From: a virus
Direction: 5' to 3' (one strand)
IMG/VR virus record: IMGVR_UViG_3300035698_000783
Coordinates: 1-20,179 of that record
Length of the DNA: 20,179 nt
Both the position numbers and the translations under genes were made by a program. This document shows positions 6,312-14,356 of this stretch, in pieces. The notes below the pieces were generated by a model. It was not told the DNA's origin. It was given only the letters and a program-made list of their open reading frames with translations, and did no database searches. The stretch's first letter is position 1, and each line of letters begins with the position of its first letter.

Positions 6312-6762
6312 TTATCACCTCAAATTTACAAAACATTTCACCCCTAAACCCTACAGGTTCAGGCTCGTGTACCTTGCAACCTAACCATTTTATCCACCTC
6401 AGAGCAGCTTCATGCTTGGCGTGAACATAATTGAATAGGTACTTCTTATCCTTGATTAGATCAGCAAACACTTTCTTAGAGTGTTGCCTCACTAAATCCT
6501 TATGGTCTTCAAATTCATCTGTAGCCAGCATCCACACAATATGACCAGTTCCACTGACCACGGTTGCACCGTACATACATACTAATTTTCCGTCCATTTC
6601 CCATACATTAGAATTATCGAATATTCCTGGGGTGTTGTTTAATACCTCACATATCGTCCTTTGGGCAAATAAGAAGACCTCTAATTTATCAGCCTCTCTA
6701 GCATTTTCAGCAAGGTACTCAATGTCAAATATGTTTGGTCTTCTTATTATGCCTGTGTTCAT
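6304..6762 (-). CDS. Internal virion protein A-like (T7 gp13 family, GNAT-like)
   Basis: A 152-residue protein matching the T7 gp13/internal virion protein A type by its opening (IIRRPNIFDIEYLAENAREAD), the central strand-rich part (GKLVCMYGATVV, GHIVWMLATDEF) and the C-terminal AALRWIKWLGCKVHEPEPVG. These follow an acetyltransferase (GNAT) layout, though phage members are thought to act in virion assembly. The start is placed at the ATG at 6762; the slightly longer frame begins at TTG. The ribosome site is weak. It sits between two other ejection-group genes. Confidence 0.75.
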   Translation of the reverse strand: MNTGIIRRPNIFDIEYLAENAREADKLEVFLFAQRTICEVLNNTPGIFDNSNVWEMDGKLVCMYGATVVSGTGHIVWMLATDEFEDHKDLVRQHSKKVFADLIKDKKYLFNYVHAKHEAALRWIKWLGCKVHEPEPVGFRGEMFCKFEVINV

Positions 6763-6775
6763 AACCAATTACTTG

Positions 6776-7405
6776 TTAATTACTATTATAAACTTTTCCT
6801 TGGGTTGATGAATTACCGAAACTCTTTACACCACCACCTTGTCCACCACTATAACCTTGTCCGCTATTGTATATGGCCGTTGAATTACCCAGATTACTGA
6901 AGAAGTCACTGAATGTATTAGCCAACGGATTACTTGGCAGAGTAGGTGTTAACGCAGAAGCAGCAGATGCTGATGCGGCTGCTGCAGCACCAGGGTCTGC
7001 TGCTGCACTATTGTTTGCATACAATTGTGATTTACGCTCATCAACGTTGCCCCTGAGACCATTAACTGCACCAAGTGCCTCATTAGTGATACTACCACGT
7101 TGTGTGTTGTAATACTCCTGCAGGTCACCCATTTGTGTAGCACCTGTGCTACTAGTAAGGTTACCTGTCTTTGCGAGCTGTAAAGTTAACCTCTTCCTAG
7201 CGTCATCATATTGGTCATCTAATTGTGGGTTATAGTAACCAGTGTAATCGTTCTGATATTGGTTATAAAAATCATCATCGTACCCTGCAAAATTATTATT
7301 AATCTCTCTTGTACCGTTAGTGATGCGATCTTGTTTTGCGTTCTCGGCATTCCTGGCGATTGTTGCAGAGTGGTCTATTGGTTGGTCTGGGTTTGAAGTG
7401 CACAT
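6776..7405 (-). CDS. Internal virion-associated protein, Ala/Gly-rich C-terminus
   Basis: A 209-residue protein. The frame is open further upstream, but the ATG at 7405 is chosen because it follows the nozzle gene's stop by one base and has GAGG 9 nt upstream; the longer version would overlap the nozzle gene by about 60 nt. The N-terminus (MCTSNPDQ) is followed by a Tyr/Asp/Gln-rich segment (YDDDFYNQYQNDYTGYYNPQLDDQYDDA). This is similar to a protein I know from podovirus genomes just upstream of gp13/gp14-like genes. Then comes a helical part, an Ala/Ser run (about residues 139-153) and a Gly/Ser/Asn-rich tail. Probable ejection or tail-associated protein; role unproven. Confidence 0.6.
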   Translation of the reverse strand: MCTSNPDQPIDHSATIARNAENAKQDRITNGTREINNNFAGYDDDFYNQYQNDYTGYYNPQLDDQYDDARKRLTLQLAKTGNLTSSTGATQMGDLQEYYNTQRGSITNEALGAVNGLRGNVDERKSQLYANNSAAADPGAAAAASASAASALTPTLPSNPLANTFSDFFSNLGNSTAIYNSGQGYSGGQGGGVKSFGNSSTQGKVYNSN

Positions 7406-7406
7406 G

Positions 7407-9503
7407 TTATCCGTCCTCATATTTATTAGCGTAATGCATGGCGAGTGCAGAGAGCGTTGCCGCACCTGCTGTGGAGCAGGTCAATGTGATTCCGAATAAT
7501 GAGCCTAAACCCACTATTGCGTGTCTTGGTTTACCGTAGGTAGTACCCACAGCAACACCTTGTGATACACTCACTGTATCGTCAGCAGGGTTAGGTAGTA
7601 CAGACACCTGCCAATTATTAGTAGCAATTATATCAATACCGTTCAACTCCTTAAATGCTGCTGGAGCATTTGCTGAGATGTAAGGTAATTCTACCACAAC
7701 TGGTAGCACGTTGTCATCAGGATATTCGTCATTATCAGTTCCGCCGTATAAATACAACGCCTCATCACCATCATCATCTGTGGCACGTGCATATACTCTG
7801 TCACCAATACTAGCAAAATGCGTGATTGTTATGTCTAAATCGTAATATGACCATGCTGAAATCTTTTTAGAGGGGAAGAACGAAAATACATATATTCTTG
7901 TACCAACGGCAAGCCAATATCTACCGTCTATTGGTTCAATTATAGCAGTAGCTGCTGCTATCTGGGATTCCGTCAAAGTATTTAAATATTCCCTTACGTG
8001 GGCATCAATTGATGTACCAACATCTGATACATACGCCGAGTTGGATGAGTCTCTTGCTTTTACTGATCTTATGCCAGAAGAGGCAAGGTAGAATACATCA
8101 TTATTACCGTATGATATAACCGACCTTGGGGCAACTGTACCTGTGTTCTCTAGTGTCTGGAGGAAAACGTTGGCGGCAGAGTCTTCAGCTATTGACCATA
8201 TACGTATCTGTGAGGCGGAGAAGATTGCCATCAACCCTTGATACTCCGCTGCGGCTGTTAGTACTTCCTGACCAGCTGTCTGAGACGCCATATTGATAAA
8301 ACCATAGTCTATACCAGATACCCATTGTGTAGGTGCGTTAAGAGCACAGAAATATAAATTAGATGCTGCTGTAGAGTACATCTTAGACTTGAATGTTAAC
8401 GCCGTGGTACCTGTACCAGATGATCTACCTGTGACAATATATTCTTCAGTAGTATTGATTGTAACTTTGAATTGGTCAGCAGTCTCAAAAGTGCCACCCA
8501 CTGTTACCTGGAATACCTGGGCTACAGCAGAGACTGCTGTAACACCACCTGACATTGGTGAACCTGCTGTAGTTGTAACATCACCTGAGACGTTCACCAC
8601 TACAATAAATGCGTTCGGTGATGCGCCTGTACCGGCTAATGCTGTTATAGTAATTACAGGCCCATCAACTGAAACATCATACTCAGGTGTGGACGTGAAA
8701 GCGTCTAACTGTGTTTCTATTGCACTTGCGGTTACAGAGTTCGATGTAATCCAATCAACCGCAGCGTTCAATATATTGACACCATTTACTGTAATAGAAT
8801 CTACCTTGTTTACACCGGGGTTGGCTGTGCCCCCGGTTACGGTGATATCAGCAGTCGCTAATACCTCTGTAACGGCCTCTACATTAGCGACAGTCTCCAC
8901 AGCAACTAGTGTTTGATCATTTACTGAACCATTGTTTACCGCGCTTGTGCCGACGGTAAAAGATGTTCCTGCTGTAGCAGAAGTAATGGTCACAATATTA
9001 GTTGCTACAGATGTATCCACTGCTGCCGATTGTGTTATTGCCGATGATAACGCTGTAGCAATGGCATTATTACTACCTATCGTAGTTGATAATGTATCCC
9101 AGTCAGTGACTCTATCCGTATCATAGAAATGATACACTTCACCGTCACTATATTGTATCGCTGAATATAATAACCCGTCAAAAGGCTCACCGTCTAATAT
9201 GTCAGTTATTGCTGTGGCAGGGGTAGGGTGCTGTGTTAATAAATGAGTCACACCAGATGGTACGTTACCAGCCTCGCTAGCATCATAACCTACTGTATAC
9301 AGAGCATCGTTTATTGAGAACAATCCCCTGGTAGTAGAAGGGAAAGCGTCTACTAGTACAAAACTCTTACTTCGTTCAATGTCACCACCGCGTGTTAAAT
9401 GTGCATTCTTGAGCGTCCAGGCAGAACCTAGTTCCGCTACCACCCTGGAAGCCCGTGACCTGTCCATGCCTAACCTGAAATCCTGAATTTGGACATATGG
9501 CAT
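7407..9503 (-). CDS. Tail nozzle/hub protein with inserted beta domains
   Basis: A 698-residue protein placed after the neck adaptor, where podoviruses encode the tail tube nozzle or hub (P22 gp10- or T7 gp12-like). The N-terminus (MPYVQIQDFRLGMDRSRA) and the C-terminal half fit a propeller-like nozzle: short strands such as GRYWLAVGTRIYVFSFF and ISAWSYYDL around residues 520-560, then ALYLYGG and HAIVGLGSLFG. Residues about 137-325 are a Thr/Val/Ala/Ser-rich block of two similar modules with repeated VTITxxAGT strands, like insertions in other phage tail proteins. These may sit on the outside and bind receptor or neighbouring subunits. The start at 9503 overlaps the adaptor's stop by one base. 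Confidence 0.7.
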   Translation of the reverse strand: MPYVQIQDFRLGMDRSRASRVVAELGSAWTLKNAHLTRGGDIERSKSFVLVDAFPSTTRGLFSINDALYTVGYDASEAGNVPSGVTHLLTQHPTPATAITDILDGEPFDGLLYSAIQYSDGEVYHFYDTDRVTDWDTLSTTIGSNNAIATALSSAITQSAAVDTSVATNIVTITSATAGTSFTVGTSAVNNGSVNDQTLVAVETVANVEAVTEVLATADITVTGGTANPGVNKVDSITVNGVNILNAAVDWITSNSVTASAIETQLDAFTSTPEYDVSVDGPVITITALAGTGASPNAFIVVVNVSGDVTTTAGSPMSGGVTAVSAVAQVFQVTVGGTFETADQFKVTINTTEEYIVTGRSSGTGTTALTFKSKMYSTAASNLYFCALNAPTQWVSGIDYGFINMASQTAGQEVLTAAAEYQGLMAIFSASQIRIWSIAEDSAANVFLQTLENTGTVAPRSVISYGNNDVFYLASSGIRSVKARDSSNSAYVSDVGTSIDAHVREYLNTLTESQIAAATAIIEPIDGRYWLAVGTRIYVFSFFPSKKISAWSYYDLDITITHFASIGDRVYARATDDDGDEALYLYGGTDNDEYPDDNVLPVVVELPYISANAPAAFKELNGIDIIATNNWQVSVLPNPADDTVSVSQGVAVGTTYGKPRHAIVGLGSLFGITLTCSTAGAATLSALAMHYANKYEDG

Positions 9504-10210
9504 TAGCTACTCACCGTGATTGTTGTTCTGTAACCACTAGGGTATCTCAGTCTATTACCAATACCCATCTGTATTATGGGTGAACCTTTAGCCTCATTAC
9601 GTTTTAATGTAACTAATCTATTGTTTGCTTGTTCTAGCTTCGCTTGAGCGTCCTTTGCTCCCTGACGGGCTAGAATTTCCGCCGATGCATAAAGTATAAT
9701 CAAGCGATCATCAATATCAGCAGTGTCAGATTCCTGCACCAATGATGATAATGTCTTGGTTCCGATGAAGTACATGGATTGTGTTTCAGAAGCAGGTATC
9801 GGCCATACTTCGAGTTGTTCGACTGAGCCTGTATCACGTATATCCCATTTCTGTGTAGGGTCAGCTTGCGCAGGGGAGGTAGCATTACTATCGTAAGCAG
9901 AGTAATCACTCAGTTCTATACCACGTCTCATATCCTGGTATACACCATTTCTATACAGCTTCACCGTCTCAATACGATCAAAGTTTAACCCTGAAGGCAT
10001 TGTATAATACCTCTGACTAGCGGCTAGAGCAAGGGTCCTCTGTACCCTCATGTGCTGCCAGTCATTGTCGTCATACAGTTGTTCTTGGACACGTCTCAGT
10101 ATTTCTTTGAGGTTATCTAACTCATCAACACCTACCGCAACATTCTGGCTACGGCCAGTTTCAGCACGTAATTGCGCCACTAGTGCTAAAAGTTGTGTTC
10201 TTCGTGCCAT
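9503..10210 (-). CDS. Head-tail adaptor (neck) protein
   Basis: A 235-residue protein similar to the podovirus head-to-tail adaptor type (P22 gp4 / T7 gp11 role), which attaches below the portal ring. Seen: an N-terminal helical part (RTQLLALVAQLRAET, LDNLKEILRRVQEQLYDDNDW), a strand region (RYYTMPSGLNFDRIETVKLY, VEQLEVWPIPA), and a C-terminal helix with LIILYASAEILARQG. The order short helical protein, adaptor, nozzle fits. GGGGT lies upstream of the ATG at 10210. Confidence 0.75.
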   Translation of the reverse strand: MARRTQLLALVAQLRAETGRSQNVAVGVDELDNLKEILRRVQEQLYDDNDWQHMRVQRTLALAASQRYYTMPSGLNFDRIETVKLYRNGVYQDMRRGIELSDYSAYDSNATSPAQADPTQKWDIRDTGSVEQLEVWPIPASETQSMYFIGTKTLSSLVQESDTADIDDRLIILYASAEILARQGAKDAQAKLEQANNRLVTLKRNEAKGSPIIQMGIGNRLRYPSGYRTTITVSS

Positions 10211-10213
10211 CAG

Positions 10214-10618
10214 TTACCCCAATAAATCAGCTAGCCTCACCTCATCAGGAGACTTAATCGTCTCCATTCTTTGTAATTCAGCCTCTGTTCTAGCCTCGTA
10301 ACGGTTGTGTTTATTACCATCACCTTCGTCAATTCTGGTTATGTTCTCTATTTCTATCTCACCGTCAATGTTGAATCTCTCTAATGACTCTTCAGGTAAA
10401 CGGGAAGGTAGTGAACCAAGTGGCCCGAAAATAGCATCTACGTTCTGTTTCTTCCTCTTAAGGGCCTTGTCATAAATAGTTTTCAATCTACGTCTTTCTT
10501 GTGCGGCATTAACGTGATCATTCTTGATTTCTGCGACATTATGTATCGCGTCTTTACCGTGTATATACTGTAAAAGTAAGAACTCAGGTGCAGTAACAGT
10601 TTTTCGCACTTCGTTCAT
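10214..10618 (-). CDS. Hypothetical helical protein before the neck adaptor
   Basis: A 134-residue, strongly charged, helical protein with a basic central coiled coil (ERRRLKTIYDKALKRKKQN) and an acidic C-terminus. No family recognised. The frame is open to 10666, but I place the start at the ATG at 10618 (MNEVRKTVTAPEF) because the promoter proposed at 10641-10649 would start transcription near 10634, inside the longer version. If transcription instead reads through from upstream, ATG 10660 with AAGGG 8 nt before it would give 148 residues. It opens the neck/tail group and may be a small assembly or neck factor. Confidence 0.55.
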   Translation of the reverse strand: MNEVRKTVTAPEFLLLQYIHGKDAIHNVAEIKNDHVNAAQERRRLKTIYDKALKRKKQNVDAIFGPLGSLPSRLPEESLERFNIDGEIEIENITRIDEGDGNKHNRYEARTEAELQRMETIKSPDEVRLADLLG

Positions 10619-10624
10619 CGCAAA

Positions 10625-10649
10625 TCCGTTTAAACGGAGGATTATATCA
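10625..10649 (-). promoter_or_regulatory. Extended -10 promoter with 14-bp palindrome
   Basis: The minus strand reads TG-A-TATAAT (10649-10641), a perfect extended -10 element; the -35 region is poor, which an extended -10 can tolerate. The predicted start point (about 10634) lies in a perfect 14-bp palindrome TCCGTTTAAACGGA (10625-10638), a plausible operator. It follows the terminator at 10686-10722 and precedes the ATG at 10618. Confidence 0.55.
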
Positions 10650-10685
10650 TAAGAGTACATATACATTGCCCTTGTACTAAATTGT

Positions 10686-10722
10686 TAAAAATATACAGGC
10701 GGTGTGGCGAACACCACCTGTA
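10686..10722 (-). terminator. Intrinsic terminator after the head genes
   Basis: Reading leftward, a 12-bp GC-containing stem (10722-10711 with 10705-10694, one G-U pair) and a 5-nt loop are followed by TATATTTTT. This is a canonical rho-independent terminator for the leftward transcript, placed 12 nt after the stop of the 423-aa gene. No T-run follows on the other strand. Confidence 0.85.
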
Positions 10723-10734
10723 CGTATAATAATA

Positions 10735-12006
10735 TTAACCTGCGTACTGGTCAATACCTTTGTAAGTAGGATCAGTGGTCAATAATACCAATGACTCAGC
10801 AGTTGCACCGTCAGGTGTTGTTACCGGGGAATAAGTACCACGGACATCACCAGTTGTGGCAGTTGCTACAGCTGTTACACCTGCCACGAACGTACCAGCT
10901 AATGCGTTGGTAGGTTCAATCTCGACGTAACCACTAAGTGCTCCGGCAGTAGCGAACTCTGACGCTGGAATTATTTCCAACTCATCACCAACTACTACAG
11001 CAATTGACGCATGACCGGCAGTAGGTGTATCTGAATCAAGATCACCTGCTCCGCCACCGTCTGCGACAGTTACACTAAGCCCATCAACAGAAGTGTTATT
11101 AACCTTCATGGTAACAGCACCACCTGTTGTTACGGCTTTCCAAGCAATTGTTACTAGCTTACTTATACTACCAGCAACAGGGCAAGGCAGGCTGATTGGT
11201 GTACCGGCCAATAGATCAGTCTGGTCTATCTGGAAGGGTACACGTACCTTTCCACCTTGTGCAGTAGGGGCAGTGATTCTAACACCAGCCTCATACTCCG
11301 CAATGATCTGACCTGCGTCACCTACAAATATAGGTAGACCAAACACATCACCTGTACCAACAGTTAGGCTAGTTATATTAGTACTAACTGTAATATCAGT
11401 AACGGTCTTAAATGCCTTAGCCCCAGTGAATGATGTACCAGAAGCAGATGACTCAACAACCACGTTACCGTAATCGTCAGTACCTGTTAACGTAAGTACA
11501 GCAGTGGTGGTCCAAGCAGCAACAATGTTCCGTGGAACATCAGCAGTACCTGCTAACGCACCAGCAGCTATTGCAGCAGCTGCAGTAGCGCTCACTGAGA
11601 ACACACCAGCGGATGTCAAATCTTGAGATGCGCAGTAACCGTCAGCGTCTGCAGTATCACCTGAACCTATATCCATACGAATAACTTCACCGATAGATGA
11701 GTTGTTCACATCTTCAGATATACTGGTAACAGCGTCACCATCATCTGAACCCGCGATATTCGCCTGGATAGAAACTTCAGATCCAGAAGGTATTGCTGTA
11801 GAACCATTGTATGTAACAACAATGGACGCACCGAATGCTACAGTGAAGTTTGCAGGTTGTAGGTATAATTTCTGGTGTTTATCAACCCATAATTTATGCC
11901 CATAATCCGCGAAGTTACCTGCACTAGTGTTGTCAGGGTATGAGAAGGTAACAGTTGCGCCTGACGCGACTGCTGAACCTAGAGTAGTTGTAGAAATTTT
12001 AAACAT
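10735..12006 (-). CDS. Head decoration/structural protein
   Basis: A 423-residue, Gly/Ala/Thr/Val-rich beta protein immediately after the major capsid gene. I recognise parts shared with abundant phage structural proteins. The N-terminal part has strands around TTLGSAVASGATVTFSYPD. The centre has TGTDDYGN and GAKAFKTVTDITV. A module from FQIDQTDLLAG to ALSGYVEIEP follows, and near the C-terminus is TTGDVRGTYSPVTTPDGA. Position and composition suggest a capsid-surface or head-completion protein, possibly an assembly of stacked modules. The start has AAGGAGA 7 nt upstream, a strong ribosome site consistent with high expression. A good terminator follows. Enzymatic function not expected. Confidence 0.65.
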   Translation of the reverse strand: MFKISTTTLGSAVASGATVTFSYPDNTSAGNFADYGHKLWVDKHQKLYLQPANFTVAFGASIVVTYNGSTAIPSGSEVSIQANIAGSDDGDAVTSISEDVNNSSIGEVIRMDIGSGDTADADGYCASQDLTSAGVFSVSATAAAAIAAGALAGTADVPRNIVAAWTTTAVLTLTGTDDYGNVVVESSASGTSFTGAKAFKTVTDITVSTNITSLTVGTGDVFGLPIFVGDAGQIIAEYEAGVRITAPTAQGGKVRVPFQIDQTDLLAGTPISLPCPVAGSISKLVTIAWKAVTTGGAVTMKVNNTSVDGLSVTVADGGGAGDLDSDTPTAGHASIAVVVGDELEIIPASEFATAGALSGYVEIEPTNALAGTFVAGVTAVATATTGDVRGTYSPVTTPDGATAESLVLLTTDPTYKGIDQYAG

Positions 12007-12050
12007 TCCATAGTCTCCTTAAATAATTATCTAATCCAAATTAACGAACA

Positions 12051-13094
12051 TTAAGCGATAGTGAATACACCACTTGTGTTACGTTGTCTGCAAACCAAAC
12101 CAAGTACATCAGTTACCGCACGGTAAAGAACATATTTAGAAGCTGGTCTTGCTGGTGAATGTTTCTTAGACTTCTCACCTTCCATATACATAGGGTAGAT
12201 ACAGTTGGTGTCGATGGCGTAGAAATATTTAGCCTCACCTTCATCATCCAGTGTTGGGTCATAAGTGATCGTCAACCCTTTGAATGATGCATCAGCCATA
12301 CTGAAGTCGATACTACCTTTACCTGCCCATCCGTTTTGAGTATAAGTACCATTAATGCGCATTTCCTTCTCTATTGCGTCCAGGAAGTCTGAACCAGCAA
12401 AGAATTTATGTTTAGGGTTACCGTATCTCATCAACTGACGCATGCCTGTTTGAACAGCTGTAGCAATCGTCGAGCTAGCAGGGGAAGCGGTTGATATAGC
12501 CAATGATGCGTAATTTCTCCACCATGTGTTAGAGGACTGATCAATACCGCCTATAGTTAATGCAGATGTAGGGTCAGGTAGAATGAAAGACTTAACACCA
12601 GAGATCAGAGACGAATCAGCAGAACCGTCACGCCAGAACATATTATTGAATCCGCGTGAACGACCTTCCATCATACTCTCAAGTTTATCATCAAGCAGGT
12701 TAGCAAGCTGGATTTCTTCAGAGGCGCTATGGTTAGACTCACCACTACCTGTAACAGTCTCATTAATAGATATACCGTTACGTTGTAGCTCATCATAGGT
12801 AACTTTAATACCCTTATGTACACGTTTGTACTGGTATGTAGCCATTTTAATGTCGGCAGGGTTGCTGTAATCAACCTCATCATCACCTTCCCATCCTTCT
12901 ATCTCGTCATCATATTCACCTTTCACGCGAACTGTAAGGTAATCCTTACCGCCTGGGAAAGTCTTATTGATGCCACTGAAGGCTTGCAAAAGTGGTTTGT
13001 TTTGAATGGTCTGGGAGAATATTTTCCCCTTGTCCATATGGAAATCTATAGTAGCATTAGCAATATTCTCTAATTCTTGTAGTGTGAAACTCAT
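12051..13094 (-). CDS. Major capsid protein
   Basis: A 347-residue protein directly after the scaffold gene, the standard position for the coat protein. The N-terminus is helical (LQELENIANATIDFHMDKGKIF), followed by DYLTVRVKGEYDDEIEGWEGD with alternating acidic and aromatic residues, as in an HK97-type E-loop region. Later come a long helical part (ASEEIQLANLLDDKLESMMEGR) and C-terminal strands (YVLYRAVTDVLGLVCRQRN). Length is typical for short podovirus coat proteins. The ribosome site GGAGA lies 8 nt before the ATG at 13094. The HK97 fold is inferred from context rather than from a diagnostic motif. Confidence 0.85.
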   Translation of the reverse strand: MSFTLQELENIANATIDFHMDKGKIFSQTIQNKPLLQAFSGINKTFPGGKDYLTVRVKGEYDDEIEGWEGDDEVDYSNPADIKMATYQYKRVHKGIKVTYDELQRNGISINETVTGSGESNHSASEEIQLANLLDDKLESMMEGRSRGFNNMFWRDGSADSSLISGVKSFILPDPTSALTIGGIDQSSNTWWRNYASLAISTASPASSTIATAVQTGMRQLMRYGNPKHKFFAGSDFLDAIEKEMRINGTYTQNGWAGKGSIDFSMADASFKGLTITYDPTLDDEGEAKYFYAIDTNCIYPMYMEGEKSKKHSPARPASKYVLYRAVTDVLGLVCRQRNTSGVFTIA

Positions 13095-13125
13095 ATCCGT
13101 TTCTCCATTGTTTGAGTGTTAAAAG

Positions 13126-14208
13126 TTAACTCCCACGACTATGACGAATTATATCTAACGTAGATTGCGGCTCAAGTTTAGAATTAGGTGAATTACCGCC
13201 ACTGTTAATGGTGACAACAGGCTTCTTCTGGATAAACTGACGCATTTCTCTTTCGACGTCACGTTTAACCCTTTCAGCAATTTGTGTTGCTTCCCCAACA
13301 GACCTTGGCATCCGATTATTCTGACTCATCTCTAACCATGTTAGTTTCATTCTATCACGTACACGTGAAGTCTTTAATTTATAATCAATGTCAGATTTTC
13401 CCCACTGATTTTCAAGGTCACCTAATGCGACCTGAATATCTGTAGTTAATTTCAAATGATTGTCCTGAAGGGCCTGTTGTTGACGCTGCTGTTGGGTCTG
13501 TTGTCTCACATCATTTTGCTTGATAACAGCCCTCTGACGGGATAACTCGAACGCATGATCGTCCTTAATATACCCATCTTTCACCTGAGCTTCGAGGTCA
13601 GGTGGTAATACTTCACCAGTACTCTTTAATAAGTTATTATAATAAGGGGTTAACATCGCCAGTGCTTTAACTGGGTCATTCTTCATTAACGCACCAATAT
13701 CAAATAATGTATTGGCCTCATCAGTACTAATACTATTAGTACTACAGAAGTCATCGTACTGACGCTTAAAACCAGCATCGGCTTCAAACTCTTCTACTTT
13801 GGTTTTCAGTGTAACAATTTCTTGTTTCTTCTGAAAATCACGTTTTTGGAGTTTTTCAAACCTATCACGAGTTTCGGCTTTCACTTGTTTCTTCCAAGCA
13901 GCAAGCTCCTCCTCAGTCTCTTCAGTGTCATCATCCTCAATGTCAGATTTACCTTCCGGTTCATCCTCAACTACGGCTGAATCTTCCCCCTGATTAGTAT
14001 CAGGTTCACCTTTATCTACACTCTCAGACTTAATCGCCTCTCTTACAAGGTCAAGCGTCGTGCGAGTATCGACTTCCGGTTGCTCTGAAACGGACGAATC
14101 TCCAGAAGTGGTTTCACTGTCCTGATCTATTGAAGCGGACGAATCCTCAGTGTTCTGGTCCAAGTGGTCAGCATCGTTGGATGGCGAATCCAACTTGTCT
14201 TTCGACAT
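13126..14208 (-). CDS. Capsid scaffolding protein
   Basis: A 360-residue, highly charged protein between portal and capsid genes, the usual place for the scaffold that templates procapsid assembly. The N-terminal third is very acidic (Asp/Glu/Ser runs such as EDDDTEETEEEL). The middle is basic and helical, with a Gln-rich segment (QQTQQQRQQQ). The C-terminal third is helical and basic (RVKRDVEREMRQFIQKK), as expected of a coat-binding end. The start is set at the ATG at 14208 because GGAGG lies 5 nt upstream; the ATG at 14220 has no ribosome site and lies upstream of that GGAGG. A promoter-like sequence precedes the gene. Confidence 0.85.
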   Translation of the reverse strand: MSKDKLDSPSNDADHLDQNTEDSSASIDQDSETTSGDSSVSEQPEVDTRTTLDLVREAIKSESVDKGEPDTNQGEDSAVVEDEPEGKSDIEDDDTEETEEELAAWKKQVKAETRDRFEKLQKRDFQKKQEIVTLKTKVEEFEADAGFKRQYDDFCSTNSISTDEANTLFDIGALMKNDPVKALAMLTPYYNNLLKSTGEVLPPDLEAQVKDGYIKDDHAFELSRQRAVIKQNDVRQQTQQQRQQQALQDNHLKLTTDIQVALGDLENQWGKSDIDYKLKTSRVRDRMKLTWLEMSQNNRMPRSVGEATQIAERVKRDVEREMRQFIQKKPVVTINSGGNSPNSKLEPQSTLDIIRHSRGS

Positions 14209-14302
14209 AACGGCCTCCATCTAAGGGTTTGCACGTTTCACAACGTTCAATTTGCACTATATTCTATTAGTATCGTTCACTTATATAAATAGTACAACTA
14301 AA

Positions 14303-14331
14303 ACTATGACAAAATGTGGTGTACAAGTCAA
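14303..14331 (-). promoter_or_regulatory. Possible promoter for scaffold and capsid
   Basis: In the 150-nt gap between portal and scaffold, the minus strand reads TTGACT, 17 nt, CATAGT. The match is fair (5/6 and 4/6). It would add transcription for scaffold and capsid, which are needed in larger amounts than portal. The leader also has TTTGCAC (+ strand) twice, at 14226-14232 and 14251-14257. Confidence 0.4.
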
Positions 14332-14338
14332 CAATAAA

Positions 14339-14354
14339 AACAATATATATTGTT
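14339..14354. promoter_or_regulatory. 16-bp AT-rich perfect palindrome after the portal gene
   Basis: AACAATATATATTGTT is perfectly self-complementary, 2 nt past the portal stop. On the minus strand the stem is followed by TTTATT, so a weak terminator is possible, as is an operator for the promoter just downstream. It contains no G-C pairs apart from one near each end, so terminator strength would be low. Confidence 0.4.
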
Positions 14355-14356
14355 AT

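Noticed and set aside
7406-7465. N-terminal extension of the 209-aa protein
   Set aside because: It would overlap the nozzle gene by about 60 nt, whereas ATG 7405 follows that gene's stop with a GAGG upstream.
8389-9126. Plus-strand Thr/Val-rich open frames opposite the nozzle gene
   Set aside because: Shadows of the low-complexity inserted modules; no start signals and against the direction of all genes.
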